A stretch of 64,000 bases of DNA, from NCBI GenBank assembly GCA_012103505.1, contig WLWP01000001.1, positions 868,001 through 932,000 of the forward strand, read 5' to 3'. Within the stretch, counting starts at the first letter, position 1. Every line of letters begins with the position of its first letter. The translations under genes and the position numbers were made by a program. The stretch is from Pseudomonadales bacterium (GTDB lineage Bacteria; Pseudomonadota; Gammaproteobacteria; Pseudomonadales; Azotimanducaceae). The notes under the pieces are model-generated. The model did not search any database. It saw nothing but the letters and a program-made list of their open reading frames with translations, and was not told the origin of the DNA. Positions 18,315 to 26,996 of the stretch are shown here, piece after piece.

Positions 18315-20096
18315 ATGCAACCAACTGATATCCAAAACCCTAACTACTTTCACAAAGTAGTTGATTGCCAGTGGGCATGTCCCGCTCATACACCTGTGCC
18401 TGAGTATATTAGGCTAATTGCCCAAGAGCGTTATACCGAAGCGTATATGCTGAATTGGGATTCGAATGTTTTTCCCGGCATTTTGGGCAGAACTTGTGAT
18501 CGACCGTGCGAACCGGCTTGTCGGCGCGTGCGAACCGAAGAGAAACCTGTCGCCATCTGCCGTCTCAAAAGAGTTGCAGCTGATAACAAAGGCGATGTCA
18601 GTGACTTTCTGCCAAGAGTACCCAGCGTCAAGAACGGCAAGAAAATCGCGTTGATTGGTGCGGGACCTGCTTCTCTCGCCGTGGCACGAGATCTGTTGCC
18701 GCTAGGCTACGAAGTGCATCTGTTCGAGAAGGACCCATATGGCGGCGGCATGATGCGCTCGCAAATTCCAGCGTTTCGTCTGCCGATCGAAGTTCTAGAC
18801 GAAGAGGTCAACCAGATTCTAGACATGGGTGTGGTTTGTCATTTCGGTGAAGAAATCACGAGCATGAAGTCCATGTTAGACATGGGCTTTGATGCCTACT
18901 TCGTAGGTACAGGCGCGCCACGTGGCCGTGATCTAGAACTCCCTGGTCGGCCAGAAGTCGAGGACTACATCCACATCGGTATCGATTGGCTATCTAGTGT
19001 TGCCTTCGGTCACATCGAGGCAATAGAAGGCAAAGTCATTGTCATGGGTGGTGGTAACACCGCGATGGATTGCTGTCGAACTTCGCTGCGATTAGGTGCG
19101 GAGAGCGTCAATGTTGTGGTTCGGTCAGCATTTGAGGTGATGAAGGCATCTGAGTGGGAAAAAGAGGATGCGATGCGAGAAGGCATCCCGATCATTAACA
19201 ATCGCCCACCAAAGGAATTCGTCCACGAGAATGGCAAGTTAAAAGGCATTCTCTTCGAATGCGTAGAGCCTGTGGAAGAAGACGGACGGCTGAAGTACGT
19301 ACCGAGCGGCGAACCAGACGTGTTTATGGAAGCCGATCACGTCCTCATGGCGATTGGCCAAGACAATCACTGTCCGTGGATTGAGCGCGATATCGGCCTC
19401 GAGTTTGATAAGTGGGATTGTCCGATTCTCGATGAAATCACCTTTCAATCGACGAACCCTAAAGTGTTCTTTGGCGGCGACAGTGCGTTTGGTCCGGAGA
19501 ACATCATTTGGGCATCGGCGCACGCCCATCAGGCGGCGATTAGCATCCACCTGATGTGCGAAGGCAAGGACTTGAAAACCGACCGACCGCCTGAAGGCGT
19601 CAATTTGATCTCCACCAAGATGGGTATGCATGAATGGGCGTATGACGCGGCGCACGATGCGTCTGTCCGAAATTTGGTGCCGCTGGTTGAGCAAGATACT
19701 GCACTTGCCAACGTCAAAGTTGAGGTTGAACTTGGCTTTGATCAGGAGTTAGGGGCCGCTGAAGCACAACGCTGTTTGAATTGTGACGTGCAGACGGTAT
19801 TTACTGAAAACCTTTGTATTGAATGCGATGCATGCGTAGACATTTGTCCAATGGATTGCATCACATTCACGAACAATGCTGACGAAAATGATCTGCGGGT
19901 CAGACTCATGGCTCCCGCGCCGAACGCTGAACAAGACTTATACGTGTCTGAAGATCTGCCTACTGGACGGGTGATGGTGAAAGACGAAGACGTTTGCCTG
20001 CATTGTGGTTTGTGCGCCGAACGTTGTCCGACCAATGCCTGGGATATGCAGCGTTCTGTTGTTCACGTTCCACAGCTTGGTTCATTTGCAGAATAA
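18315..20096 (+). CDS. GltD-like FAD oxidoreductase fused to ferredoxin domain
   Basis: A 593-residue protein of three parts. The N-terminal cysteine-rich domain (CQWACPAHTPVPEYI ... GRTCDRPCEPACRR) binds an Fe-S cluster in glutamate synthase small subunits. The flavoprotein core carries an FAD motif (ALIGAGPASLAVARDL, about residue 115) and a nucleotide motif (IVMGGGNTAMDCCRTSLRLGA, about 240). The C-terminus is a two-cluster ferredoxin domain with CIECDACVDICPMDC and CLHCGLCAERCP. It is probably the subunit moving electrons between NAD(P)H and the downstream 2-oxoacid oxidoreductase, as the GltD-like subunit of phenylglyoxylate dehydrogenase does. The next gene begins 27 bp downstream. The assignment to this complex is inference from operon context. 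Confidence 0.85.
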   Translation: MQPTDIQNPNYFHKVVDCQWACPAHTPVPEYIRLIAQERYTEAYMLNWDSNVFPGILGRTCDRPCEPACRRVRTEEKPVAICRLKRVAADNKGDVSDFLPRVPSVKNGKKIALIGAGPASLAVARDLLPLGYEVHLFEKDPYGGGMMRSQIPAFRLPIEVLDEEVNQILDMGVVCHFGEEITSMKSMLDMGFDAYFVGTGAPRGRDLELPGRPEVEDYIHIGIDWLSSVAFGHIEAIEGKVIVMGGGNTAMDCCRTSLRLGAESVNVVVRSAFEVMKASEWEKEDAMREGIPIINNRPPKEFVHENGKLKGILFECVEPVEEDGRLKYVPSGEPDVFMEADHVLMAIGQDNHCPWIERDIGLEFDKWDCPILDEITFQSTNPKVFFGGDSAFGPENIIWASAHAHQAAISIHLMCEGKDLKTDRPPEGVNLISTKMGMHEWAYDAAHDASVRNLVPLVEQDTALANVKVEVELGFDQELGAAEAQRCLNCDVQTVFTENLCIECDACVDICPMDCITFTNNADENDLRVRLMAPAPNAEQDLYVSEDLPTGRVMVKDEDVCLHCGLCAERCPTNAWDMQRSVVHVPQLGSFAE

Positions 20097-20123
20097 AACT
20101 AATTGAGGAATCACGAGGAACTG

Positions 20124-21950
20124 ATGTCAGTCATATATAACGACTTCGTTATACGGTTTGCTAATGTCAATGGATCTGGTTCGGCAAGTGCCAACGGCAT
20201 GTTTGCCAAAGCCCTTTATCGAATGGGTATCCCTGTCGCCACTCGGAACATATTTCCTTCGAACATCCAAGGCTTGCCTACTTGGTATGAAGTGCGCGTG
20301 AGTGAGCAAGGTTATCTAGGCAGAAAGGAAGGCGTGGACATCATGGTTGCCATGAACGCTGAGACCTTCGTAGAAGACGTCGCCTCCATAAGCCCTGGTG
20401 GCTACCTTGTATATGATAATTCAAAGCCGATCGCAAAAACTCTACAGCGGGATGACATTACGGAAATTGGGATTCCGCTGTCGACGATGTTGCTACCAGA
20501 GTTCACCGATCCAAAGCAGCGTAGTTTGTTCAAGAACATCACCTACCTTGGTGCGTTGGCTGGTTTGTTGAACATAGATTTCGAAGTCATTACCGGCATG
20601 GTAGCGACCCAATACAAAGGTAAGGACGCACTAATTCAGCCAAATATTCATGCGCTGGAATTAGGTCGTCAGTACGCATACGAATATCTGAATGCCCCTT
20701 TACCGATTCAGGTTCGTCAATCCGATCAGGTTGGCGACCGAATTATGATTGACGGCAACGCAGCCGCTGCACTCGGTGCCTTATATGGTGGAGCAACTGT
20801 ATGTGCGTGGTATCCAATTACGCCATCAACATCGGTTGCCGAAGCGTTTGAACTACATGCTAATCGGTTGCGAATTGATCACGAGTCGGGCCAGAGAAAA
20901 TTTGCGATTGTGCAAGCCGAGGATGAACTCGCCGCGATTGGGATAGTAATTGGTGCCGCTTGGAACGGAGCGCGATCATTCACTGCTACCAGTGGTCCTG
21001 GTGTTAGTTTGATGTCCGAGTTCTTAGGTCTAGCCTATTTTGCAGAAATCCCGGCGGTCCTATGGGATATACAGCGTGCCGGTCCTTCAACAGGTATGCC
21101 GACACGGACGCAGCAGAGTGATGTTTTGGCAGCAGCATATGCCTCACACGGTGATACCAAACATCCGGTACTGTTTCCAGCCAGTCCGAAGGAGTGTTTT
21201 GAGTTCGGTGCAGATTCGCTCGATCTAGCCGACCGATTGCAGACGCCAATCATAGTGTTGTCTGATTTGGAACTTGGCATGAATGACAATTTGAGCGAAC
21301 CGTTTCAATGGGACGATGAGCGCACTTACGACCGAGGCAAGGTCTATACAGCCGAGGATCTTGACGAACTAGAAGTCTTCGGACGATATTTAGATATTGA
21401 TGGGGATGGCATCGGTTACAGAACACTGCCCGGCACGCACCCGGACAAAGGTGCCTTCTTTACTCGCGGCACATCTAGAGATGAGTTTGCAGCGTATACA
21501 GAATCACCCGAAGCATACGAACGGAACATGCAGCGCCTGCTGAAAAAGTGGGAAACCGCAGCGAAGCTGGTGCCAGTCGCTGAAATTGACAATCAGGATC
21601 ACGCTGTTGGCGTACTCTATTATGGAACAACGTCCTTGCCGATGCCGGAGGCACTAGACCAGCTATCCCAAGAAGGAATAGCGTTGGATACTTGTCGCAT
21701 TAGAGCCTTTCCTTTTGGGGAGGAGGTTGCAGAGTTTGTTGATGGTCACGAACTTGTCTTCGTTATAGAGCAGAACCGCGATGCGCAGATGCGCAAACTC
21801 TTGATCAACGAGAAAGAGTTTTCGCCGCAAAAACTCATCCCTATTACTTATTATGCGGGACTTTCGATATCAGCTGACTTCATCGTCGGAGAGATATCGA
21901 AGTACTACCAAGAGAACAAAATCTCACGACTAACTGAGGTGCAGCAATGA
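20124..21950 (+). CDS. korA: 2-oxoacid:acceptor oxidoreductase, fused gamma-alpha subunit
   Basis: A 608-residue KorA-type subunit. The gamma domain comes first (about 1-190: FVIRFANVNGSGSASANGMFAKAL, VAMNAETFVEDV). The alpha (PYR) domain begins near 205 (ALGALYGGATVCAWYPITPSTS, AEDELAAIGIVIGAAWNGARSFTATSGPG). This fused gamma-alpha order is known in KorA of Mycobacterium and others. The complex decarboxylates a 2-oxoacid to its acyl-CoA and passes electrons to ferredoxin or a flavoprotein; 2-oxoglutarate and pyruvate are both possible. ATG 20124 is chosen over 20103 because gaggaa precedes it and MSVIYNDFVIRF is a natural N-terminus. The stop overlaps the korB start (ATGA). Confidence 0.88.
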   Translation: MSVIYNDFVIRFANVNGSGSASANGMFAKALYRMGIPVATRNIFPSNIQGLPTWYEVRVSEQGYLGRKEGVDIMVAMNAETFVEDVASISPGGYLVYDNSKPIAKTLQRDDITEIGIPLSTMLLPEFTDPKQRSLFKNITYLGALAGLLNIDFEVITGMVATQYKGKDALIQPNIHALELGRQYAYEYLNAPLPIQVRQSDQVGDRIMIDGNAAAALGALYGGATVCAWYPITPSTSVAEAFELHANRLRIDHESGQRKFAIVQAEDELAAIGIVIGAAWNGARSFTATSGPGVSLMSEFLGLAYFAEIPAVLWDIQRAGPSTGMPTRTQQSDVLAAAYASHGDTKHPVLFPASPKECFEFGADSLDLADRLQTPIIVLSDLELGMNDNLSEPFQWDDERTYDRGKVYTAEDLDELEVFGRYLDIDGDGIGYRTLPGTHPDKGAFFTRGTSRDEFAAYTESPEAYERNMQRLLKKWETAAKLVPVAEIDNQDHAVGVLYYGTTSLPMPEALDQLSQEGIALDTCRIRAFPFGEEVAEFVDGHELVFVIEQNRDAQMRKLLINEKEFSPQKLIPITYYAGLSISADFIVGEISKYYQENKISRLTEVQQ

Positions 21951-23002
21951 CCTTTGTCGCAAAGCCGAAAACGCATCATCCGCTGCTTCCGGTAAACGAA
22001 ATCGGATTGACTAGGCGAGATTACGAAGGCTCTGTGTCTACACTCTGTGCGGGATGTGGTCACGATTCAGTGTCTGCAGCAATCGTGCAAGCTTGTGCAG
22101 AGCTCGCGATTGCGCCACACAGATTTGCCAAAGTTTCTGGGATTGGCTGTTCATCAAAAACACCGAGTTATTTTCTTAACAAATCGCATGGGCTTAACTC
22201 TGTTCATGGGCGGATGCCGTCTGTGATCACAGGGGCGAATCTCGCCAACAGAGAACTGTATTGCGTTGGGGTTTCTGGTGATGGGGATTCAGCATCAATC
22301 GGTATGGGACAGTTTGCACATATCGTACGACGCCGTATCAACATGCTTTACGTTGTCGATAACAATGGCACGTACGGACTAACAAAAGGACAGTTCTCGG
22401 CGACAAACGACAAAGGGTCGACTTCCAAGAAGGGCGCACCGAATCTGTATGAGCCTATCGACTTGGCCAGCATGGCGCTTCAGATTGGGGCAAGTTTTGT
22501 CGCGCGCAGCTTCTCCGGTGATAAGACGCAACTTGTGCCGCTCATCAAAGCAGCCCTTATGCACAAAGGCATGGCTTTCATTGATGTGATCTCCCCTTGT
22601 GTGGCGTTTAATAACCACAACGGATCTACAAAGAGCTACGAGCACATACGCCATCATGGACAAAACGTGGTCAACGCGGATTACATTGCTCATCATGAAG
22701 AGATTACGGCTGACTATGAACCGGGTACTGTTGAGGACGTCTCGATGCCTGACGGGTCTAAATTGCGATTGTTCAAGGTCGATCAGGATTACGACCCGCA
22801 TGACCGCGTTGGTGCATTAAATTATGTGCAGCGCCGAGCTCAAGAAGGCGAGGTCGTCACGGGTTTACTTTATGTGGATCCTGATGCATCGGACTGCCAT
22901 GAGATATTAGATACGGTCCAGAAGCCTTTGAATGAGTTGGCCGAATCTGACCTCTGTCCTGGCAATGATGCGCTTCAAGCGGTAAACGAGAGTTTTCGCT
23001 AG
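21947..23002 (+). CDS. korB: 2-oxoacid:acceptor oxidoreductase, beta (TPP) subunit
   Basis: A 351-residue KorB-type subunit that binds thiamine diphosphate. The motifs are LCAGCGHDS (near residue 35), KVSGIGCSSKTPSYF, and the TPP/Mg signature SGDGDSASIGMGQFAH followed by VDNNGTYGLTKGQ. The cysteine set in CAGCG, GIGCSS and the C-terminal half fits the single beta-subunit [4Fe-4S] cluster of this family. It overlaps korA by four bases, so the two are translationally coupled. It is the last gene of the operon; no terminator is visible before the gap promoter. Confidence 0.9.
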   Translation: MTFVAKPKTHHPLLPVNEIGLTRRDYEGSVSTLCAGCGHDSVSAAIVQACAELAIAPHRFAKVSGIGCSSKTPSYFLNKSHGLNSVHGRMPSVITGANLANRELYCVGVSGDGDSASIGMGQFAHIVRRRINMLYVVDNNGTYGLTKGQFSATNDKGSTSKKGAPNLYEPIDLASMALQIGASFVARSFSGDKTQLVPLIKAALMHKGMAFIDVISPCVAFNNHNGSTKSYEHIRHHGQNVVNADYIAHHEEITADYEPGTVEDVSMPDGSKLRLFKVDQDYDPHDRVGALNYVQRRAQEGEVVTGLLYVDPDASDCHEILDTVQKPLNELAESDLCPGNDALQAVNESFR

Positions 23003-23068
23003 CAACCTTGGCCTGGTCAGCCTTACAAAGTGCTGAACAAATATTGCTCCCAATTGTGAGGTCTGCGG

Positions 23069-23096
23069 TTGCCCGTAGCAGACGAATGCCTATAAT
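23069..23096 (+). promoter_or_regulatory. Probable sigma-70 promoter of gap
   Basis: TTGCCC (23069-23074), a 16-bp spacer and a perfect TATAAT (23091-23096), about 43 bp upstream of the gap start. It lets gap be expressed independently of the kor operon. Confidence 0.55.
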
Positions 23097-23139
23097 TGCG
23101 CCCGCCTGTGGCGTCTCCCTAAGCATATGAGGATTCAAC

Positions 23140-24609
23140 GTGGCTCTACCTAGCCTTGAGGACTACTTTCCGGATTGGAAGGAGCGTGAAGCGCTCGCTG
23201 AAGCAATGATTCCCCTGATTGGCCGCTTATATCGAAACAATGTTGTTGCGTATTGTTACGGCCGAGCGATGTACAACCAAAGCGTCACACAGCTGATGAA
23301 GACTCATCGCTACGTTCGCCAAATTGCACAGAATGAACTGTCGGAATTTGAAAGCTATCCGATTCTTGAGGCGATGGCTTCGCTCGACCTCGGACCGAGT
23401 CACATAGATGTTGGCAAGCTCGCATCAAAGTATATGGCTGAGAGCGCAGAAGGTGAGATCACACCCGACGAATTCGTGTCCCGAGAGTGTGCGGAAGTCA
23501 TTGGCCGCCACGTGCCACCAGTACCAGAACCGCAAGACGTAGTTTTGTATGGTTTTGGTCGCATTGGTCGATTGCTTGCTCGCCTCTTGATAGAGAAAAC
23601 GGGTAGCGGTTCGCAACTGAGGTTGCGAGCGATAGTCGTGCGTAAGGGTAGTGAAGACGATTTAGTTAAGCGGGCTAGCCTATTACGGCGGGACTCTGTA
23701 CATGGCAGTTTTCAAGGCACCATCCGAATCGACGAAGACAATGAGTGCATTATTGCCAATGGCAATGTCATTCAAGTGATCTATGCCCCCAATCCAGCCG
23801 AGATAGACTACGAAAGTTATGGCATAACCAACGCCGTCATCATCGATAACACCGGCGCATGGCGCGATGAGGCTGGATTAGGTGAGCACTTAAAAGCAAA
23901 CGGCGCCAGTAAAGTTGTCCTTACAGCACCTGGCAAAGGTTCGATTAAGAACATCGTATCAGGGGTCAATTCTGGTCTTATGGAACCGGAAGATCAGATC
24001 ATCGCGGCAGCCAGCTGTACAACCAATGCCATCGTTCCAGTGTTAAAGACGATCAATGATGAGTTTGAGATCGTACACGGACACATGGAGACTGTGCACT
24101 CTTATACGAATGATCAAAATCTAATTGATAACTACCACAAGAAGAACCGACGTGGTCGCGGTGCGCCGCTTAATATGGTGATCACCGAGACTGGTGCCTC
24201 ATCAGCAGTTGTGAAGCTTCTGCCCGAACTAGAAGGTAAGCTCACCGGTAATGCGATTCGTGTTCCAACGCCAAACGTTTCTTTGGCAATCCTGAACTTA
24301 ACGCTTGGCAGAACTGTTACTGAGAAAGAGATGGGCGAATATCTGCGCGGAGTTAGTTTGCATTCAGACATGCAGCGCCAGATTGACTACACAACATCAC
24401 CCGACATGGTGTCTTCCGATTTGGTCGGTAATCGGCATGCTTGTATCGTGGATGGTGAAGCTACCATCGTGAACGACAACCGCGTAGTGGTCTATGTCTG
24501 GTACGACAATGAATTTGGCTACGCGTGCCAAGTGGTGCGAGTCGTGCAAAAAATGGCGGGGATTTCCTATCCACTAATCCCACAAGATGTTGCCAATCTC
24601 GGCTTCTAG
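23140..24609 (+). CDS. gap: Glyceraldehyde-3-phosphate dehydrogenase, long form
   Basis: A 489-residue GAPDH, longer than the usual 335 because of an N-terminal helical extension of about 130 residues. The Rossmann motif VVLYGFGRIGRLLAR begins near residue 132. The catalytic cysteine is Cys293 in AAASCTTNAIVP, and the C-terminal HACIVDGEATIVN and WYDNEFGYACQVVR are typical. It resembles the P. aeruginosa PA3001 long GAPDH, which also lies beside mfd. It oxidises G3P to 1,3-bisphosphoglycerate; whether it works in the glycolytic or gluconeogenic direction, and with NAD or NADP, cannot be read here. GTG 23140 is the start. It is followed by gltX, 27 bp downstream. Confidence 0.9.
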   Translation: MALPSLEDYFPDWKEREALAEAMIPLIGRLYRNNVVAYCYGRAMYNQSVTQLMKTHRYVRQIAQNELSEFESYPILEAMASLDLGPSHIDVGKLASKYMAESAEGEITPDEFVSRECAEVIGRHVPPVPEPQDVVLYGFGRIGRLLARLLIEKTGSGSQLRLRAIVVRKGSEDDLVKRASLLRRDSVHGSFQGTIRIDEDNECIIANGNVIQVIYAPNPAEIDYESYGITNAVIIDNTGAWRDEAGLGEHLKANGASKVVLTAPGKGSIKNIVSGVNSGLMEPEDQIIAAASCTTNAIVPVLKTINDEFEIVHGHMETVHSYTNDQNLIDNYHKKNRRGRGAPLNMVITETGASSAVVKLLPELEGKLTGNAIRVPTPNVSLAILNLTLGRTVTEKEMGEYLRGVSLHSDMQRQIDYTTSPDMVSSDLVGNRHACIVDGEATIVNDNRVVVYVWYDNEFGYACQVVRVVQKMAGISYPLIPQDVANLGF

Positions 24610-24636
24610 CAGGCAGATTCAAAACGGATCTAAAGA

Positions 24637-26100
24637 ATGAGTGTGCGGACTCGTATCGCGCCATCACCGACAGGGGACCCCCATGTCGGCACAGCCTATA
24701 TGGCTTTATTCAATTGGGCTTTTGCTCGAGCAAATGGCGGCCAGTTCCTGCTCCGCATTGAAGATACGGATGCAGAGCGTTCGACTGTTGAGTCAGAACA
24801 ATCCATTTATGATGCACTGCACTGGCTTGGTCTGGATTGGGATGAAGGTCCGGATGTCGGTGGACCCAACGCACCTTATCGTCAGAGTGAGCGGCAAGAT
24901 ACTTACAGCGAACACATCGAAACCCTGGTCGAAAACAAGCACGCGTTTTACTGTTTTTGCAGTAGGGAGCGGCTTGACGAGGTCCGCCAAGCCCAGCAGA
25001 AAGCTAAAGAAACGACCCGTTATGACGGTCACTGTTTCGGACTGGCTGATGAAGACGTTGCTCGCCGTGTAGCAGCAGGCGAGAGCCACGTCATCCGTCT
25101 GGTTGTACCCAATGAGGGCGATTGTATTTTCGAAGACCGGCTGCGAGGCGAGATTTCGATTCCGTTTACGCAGGTTGATATGCAGGTTTTGATCAAAGCT
25201 GATGGCATGCCTACCTATCATTTTGCTGTGGTTGTCGATGACCACCTGATGGCGATCACACATATTATACGGGGTGAAGAGTGGATTTCGTCGGTTCCGA
25301 AACACAAACTTCTTTACGAGTATCTCGGTTGGCAGCTACCGGAACTTATACACCTGCCCCTATTGCGCAATTCTGACCAAAGTAAGCTCTCGAAGCGCAA
25401 AAACCCAACAGGGATCAACTACTATCGCGCGCTTGGCATCCTGCCGGAGTCTCTTCTAAATTACTTGGCGCTAATGGGTTATTCCATGCCAGACGAGCGA
25501 GAAATTTTCTCGCGTCCTGAAATGGTAGAGGTTTTCGATATCGATCGTGTCTCGGTGCGCGGTCCGATTTTTGATCAAGAAAAACTATCTTGGATGAATG
25601 GGCAGTACTTACGCGCTTTGTCTGCAACAGAATTTGCGGAACGGGTGGTTGACTGGTTTTCACCTGAGCGATTGCGCGACTTGATCCCATTGGTTCAAGA
25701 ACGCGTTGAAAAGCTCTCTGACCTCGTCCCGATCGCCGATTACATGCTTGGATCAAGAGCTGCGTTGAAGGAGCAAGATTTTGCTCTCGATAAACTCGAG
25801 CGAGCTGACGTTGTGCGGATTCTGTACCACACGTCGGTGCGCTTGGAGCAAGTGCAAAATTGGGATAGGGACGAGTTGATGTTGATCTGTCAGACGGCAG
25901 CCGAAAAGTTGGACTACAAGCTTCGAGACTATCTAGGGCCACTCTTTGTCGCGATTTCTGGGCGACGGGTCTCATTGCCACTTTTTGACTCACTGGTCTA
26001 TCTGGGACCCGATCTCTCACGAGCGCGGATACGAGAAGCGTTAGATGTGCTTAAGGTTTCCGGAAAAGAAAAGAAGCGACTGGATAAAGAGCTGCGCTGA
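24637..26100 (+). CDS. gltX: Glutamyl-tRNA synthetase
   Basis: A 487-residue class Ic synthetase that charges tRNA-Glu. The HIGH-equivalent is in IAPSPTGDPHVGTAY, the KMSKS-equivalent in SKLSKRKNP, and the Rossmann core continues with FLLRIEDTDAERS. The anticodon-binding C-terminal half is complete and ends in a basic stretch (KEKKRLDKELR). ATG 24637 gives MSVRTRIAPSPTG, the family start. Only 27 bp separate it from gap, with no promoter or terminator between, so the two may be cotranscribed. It is followed by a tRNA-Ala gene with its own promoter. Confidence 0.95.
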   Translation: MSVRTRIAPSPTGDPHVGTAYMALFNWAFARANGGQFLLRIEDTDAERSTVESEQSIYDALHWLGLDWDEGPDVGGPNAPYRQSERQDTYSEHIETLVENKHAFYCFCSRERLDEVRQAQQKAKETTRYDGHCFGLADEDVARRVAAGESHVIRLVVPNEGDCIFEDRLRGEISIPFTQVDMQVLIKADGMPTYHFAVVVDDHLMAITHIIRGEEWISSVPKHKLLYEYLGWQLPELIHLPLLRNSDQSKLSKRKNPTGINYYRALGILPESLLNYLALMGYSMPDEREIFSRPEMVEVFDIDRVSVRGPIFDQEKLSWMNGQYLRALSATEFAERVVDWFSPERLRDLIPLVQERVEKLSDLVPIADYMLGSRAALKEQDFALDKLERADVVRILYHTSVRLEQVQNWDRDELMLICQTAAEKLDYKLRDYLGPLFVAISGRRVSLPLFDSLVYLGPDLSRARIREALDVLKVSGKEKKRLDKELR

Positions 26101-26126
26101 CCCAGATTAAGTTGACTGAGGTTAAG

Positions 26127-26155
26127 TTGACAGGTCGCAATGCGATACCTAAGAT
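26127..26155 (+). promoter_or_regulatory. Promoter of tRNA-Ala
   Basis: TTGACA (26127-26132), 17-bp spacer, TAAGAT (26150-26155), followed by the GC-rich discriminator ccgcgcc typical of stringently controlled tRNA promoters. The mature 5' end lies about 12 bp downstream. The 10-mer TTAAGTTGAC is repeated 15 bp upstream and could be an alternative -35. Confidence 0.8.
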
Positions 26156-26167
26156 CCGCGCCTGTTT

Positions 26168-26243
26168 GGGGCCATAGCTCAGCTGGGAGAGCGCGTGAAT
26201 GGCATTCACGAGGTCGGGAGTTCGATCCTCCCTGGCTCCACCA
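26168..26243 (+). tRNA. tRNA-Ala (anticodon GGC)
   Basis: A 76-nt cloverleaf with encoded CCA. Acceptor GGGGCCA pairs with TGGCTCC (one G-T). The anticodon arm is CGTGA-ATGGCAT-TCACG with GGC at 34-36, reading GCC/GCU. The T arm is GGGAG-TTCGATC-CTCCC. The D arm is identical in layout to E. coli tRNA-Ala(GGC). Confidence 0.97.
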
Positions 26244-26273
26244 ATACCTTTAAGGCTGATCGGGAACCTGTAT

Positions 26274-26543
26274 ATGGAAGCTGACAGCGAGCTCCACGAT
26301 GACTGGCAACTCGTTACCGAAGGATCAACTAGTAGGCTCACGCGGGATTTTGTTTTTTCTAGCTTCGTTCAGGCGTTCGGGTTTATGAGCCAGGTCGCAC
26401 TGTTAGCGGAAGCGAGAGACCACCATCCTAATTGGAGCAACGTTTACAATCGTGTTTCTATCGAGCTAACCAGTCACGATGCCGGAAATCAGGTGACTGA
26501 GAAGGATCGAGATTTGGCTCGTGCAATCGACGCGCTAGCTTGA
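26274..26543 (+). CDS. phhB: Pterin-4a-carbinolamine dehydratase
   Basis: An 89-residue PCD/DCoH family enzyme that recycles 4a-hydroxytetrahydrobiopterin formed by phenylalanine hydroxylase. The family signature is intact: [13 protein letters not shown], then [21 protein letters not shown] (HHP motif with active-site histidines) and [12 protein letters not shown] 26274 is used; the longer frame from 26199 would begin inside the tRNA. Phenylalanine hydroxylase is not in the window. Confidence 0.85.
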   Translation: MEADSELHDDWQLVTEGSTSRLTRDFVFSSFVQAFGFMSQVALLAEARDHHPNWSNVYNRVSIELTSHDAGNQVTEKDRDLARAIDALA

Positions 26544-26550
26544 TCGTACC

Positions 26551-26608
26551 TTGATCGAGGGAGAGGCTTTGTATAACGTTGCGGGTTTGTTTATCAACAC
26601 TAGTGTTG
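26551..26608 (+). promoter_or_regulatory. Promoter and 14-bp palindrome before ferredoxin-CYP153
   Basis: TTGATC (26551-26556), 15-bp spacer, TATAAC (26572-26577); the short spacer makes the promoter uncertain. The perfect palindrome CAACACTAGTGTTG lies at 26595-26608, just downstream of the expected start of transcription and 23 bp before the ferredoxin ATG. That placement suits a repressor operator. No regulator gene is adjacent. Confidence 0.45.
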
Positions 26609-26631
26609 GCAGTTATTGATTAGGAGAACAC

Positions 26632-26952
26632 ATGCCAAAGATTACATATATTGAACATGACGGTACGAATCATGAGGTGGATGCAGCAGTAGGGACGACG
26701 GTTATGAATGCTGCGTTGGATAATCTTGTTCCTGGCATTGATGCCGATTGTGGTGGCGAATGCTCCTGCGCAACGTGTCACGTGATGGTGGATGGCAACT
26801 GGATAGGTAAAGTCGGACAACCTAATGATACCGAGGAATCCATGCTAGACCTCAACCCAGAGCGACAGGAAAATTCTCGTTTGTCTTGCCAAATTAAAGT
26901 CGTTGATGAGCTAGATGGGTTAGTCGTCAACCTCCCTGAGTTCCAGTTCTAA
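26632..26952 (+). CDS. [2Fe-2S] ferredoxin, adrenodoxin type
   Basis: A 106-residue soluble ferredoxin with the adrenodoxin/putidaredoxin-type cluster motif [12 protein letters not shown] (C-x5-C-x2-C) and the fourth cysteine in SRLSCQIK. These ferredoxins donate electrons to class I bacterial P450s. The CYP153-type P450 begins 44 bp downstream, so this is its likely redox partner. No ferredoxin reductase is adjacent. Shine-Dalgarno taggaga sits 4-5 bp before ATG 26632. Confidence 0.93.
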   Translation: MPKITYIEHDGTNHEVDAAVGTTVMNAALDNLVPGIDADCGGECSCATCHVMVDGNWIGKVGQPNDTEESMLDLNPERQENSRLSCQIKVVDELDGLVVNLPEFQF

Positions 26953-26996
26953 GGACGTTTCCTCGTGATGTATTGCGAAAACGGAGATTTGCTAGG

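Noticed and set aside
26199..26273. Upstream extension of phhB
   Set aside because: It would begin inside the tRNA-Ala gene; ATG 26274 keeps the family domain intact.
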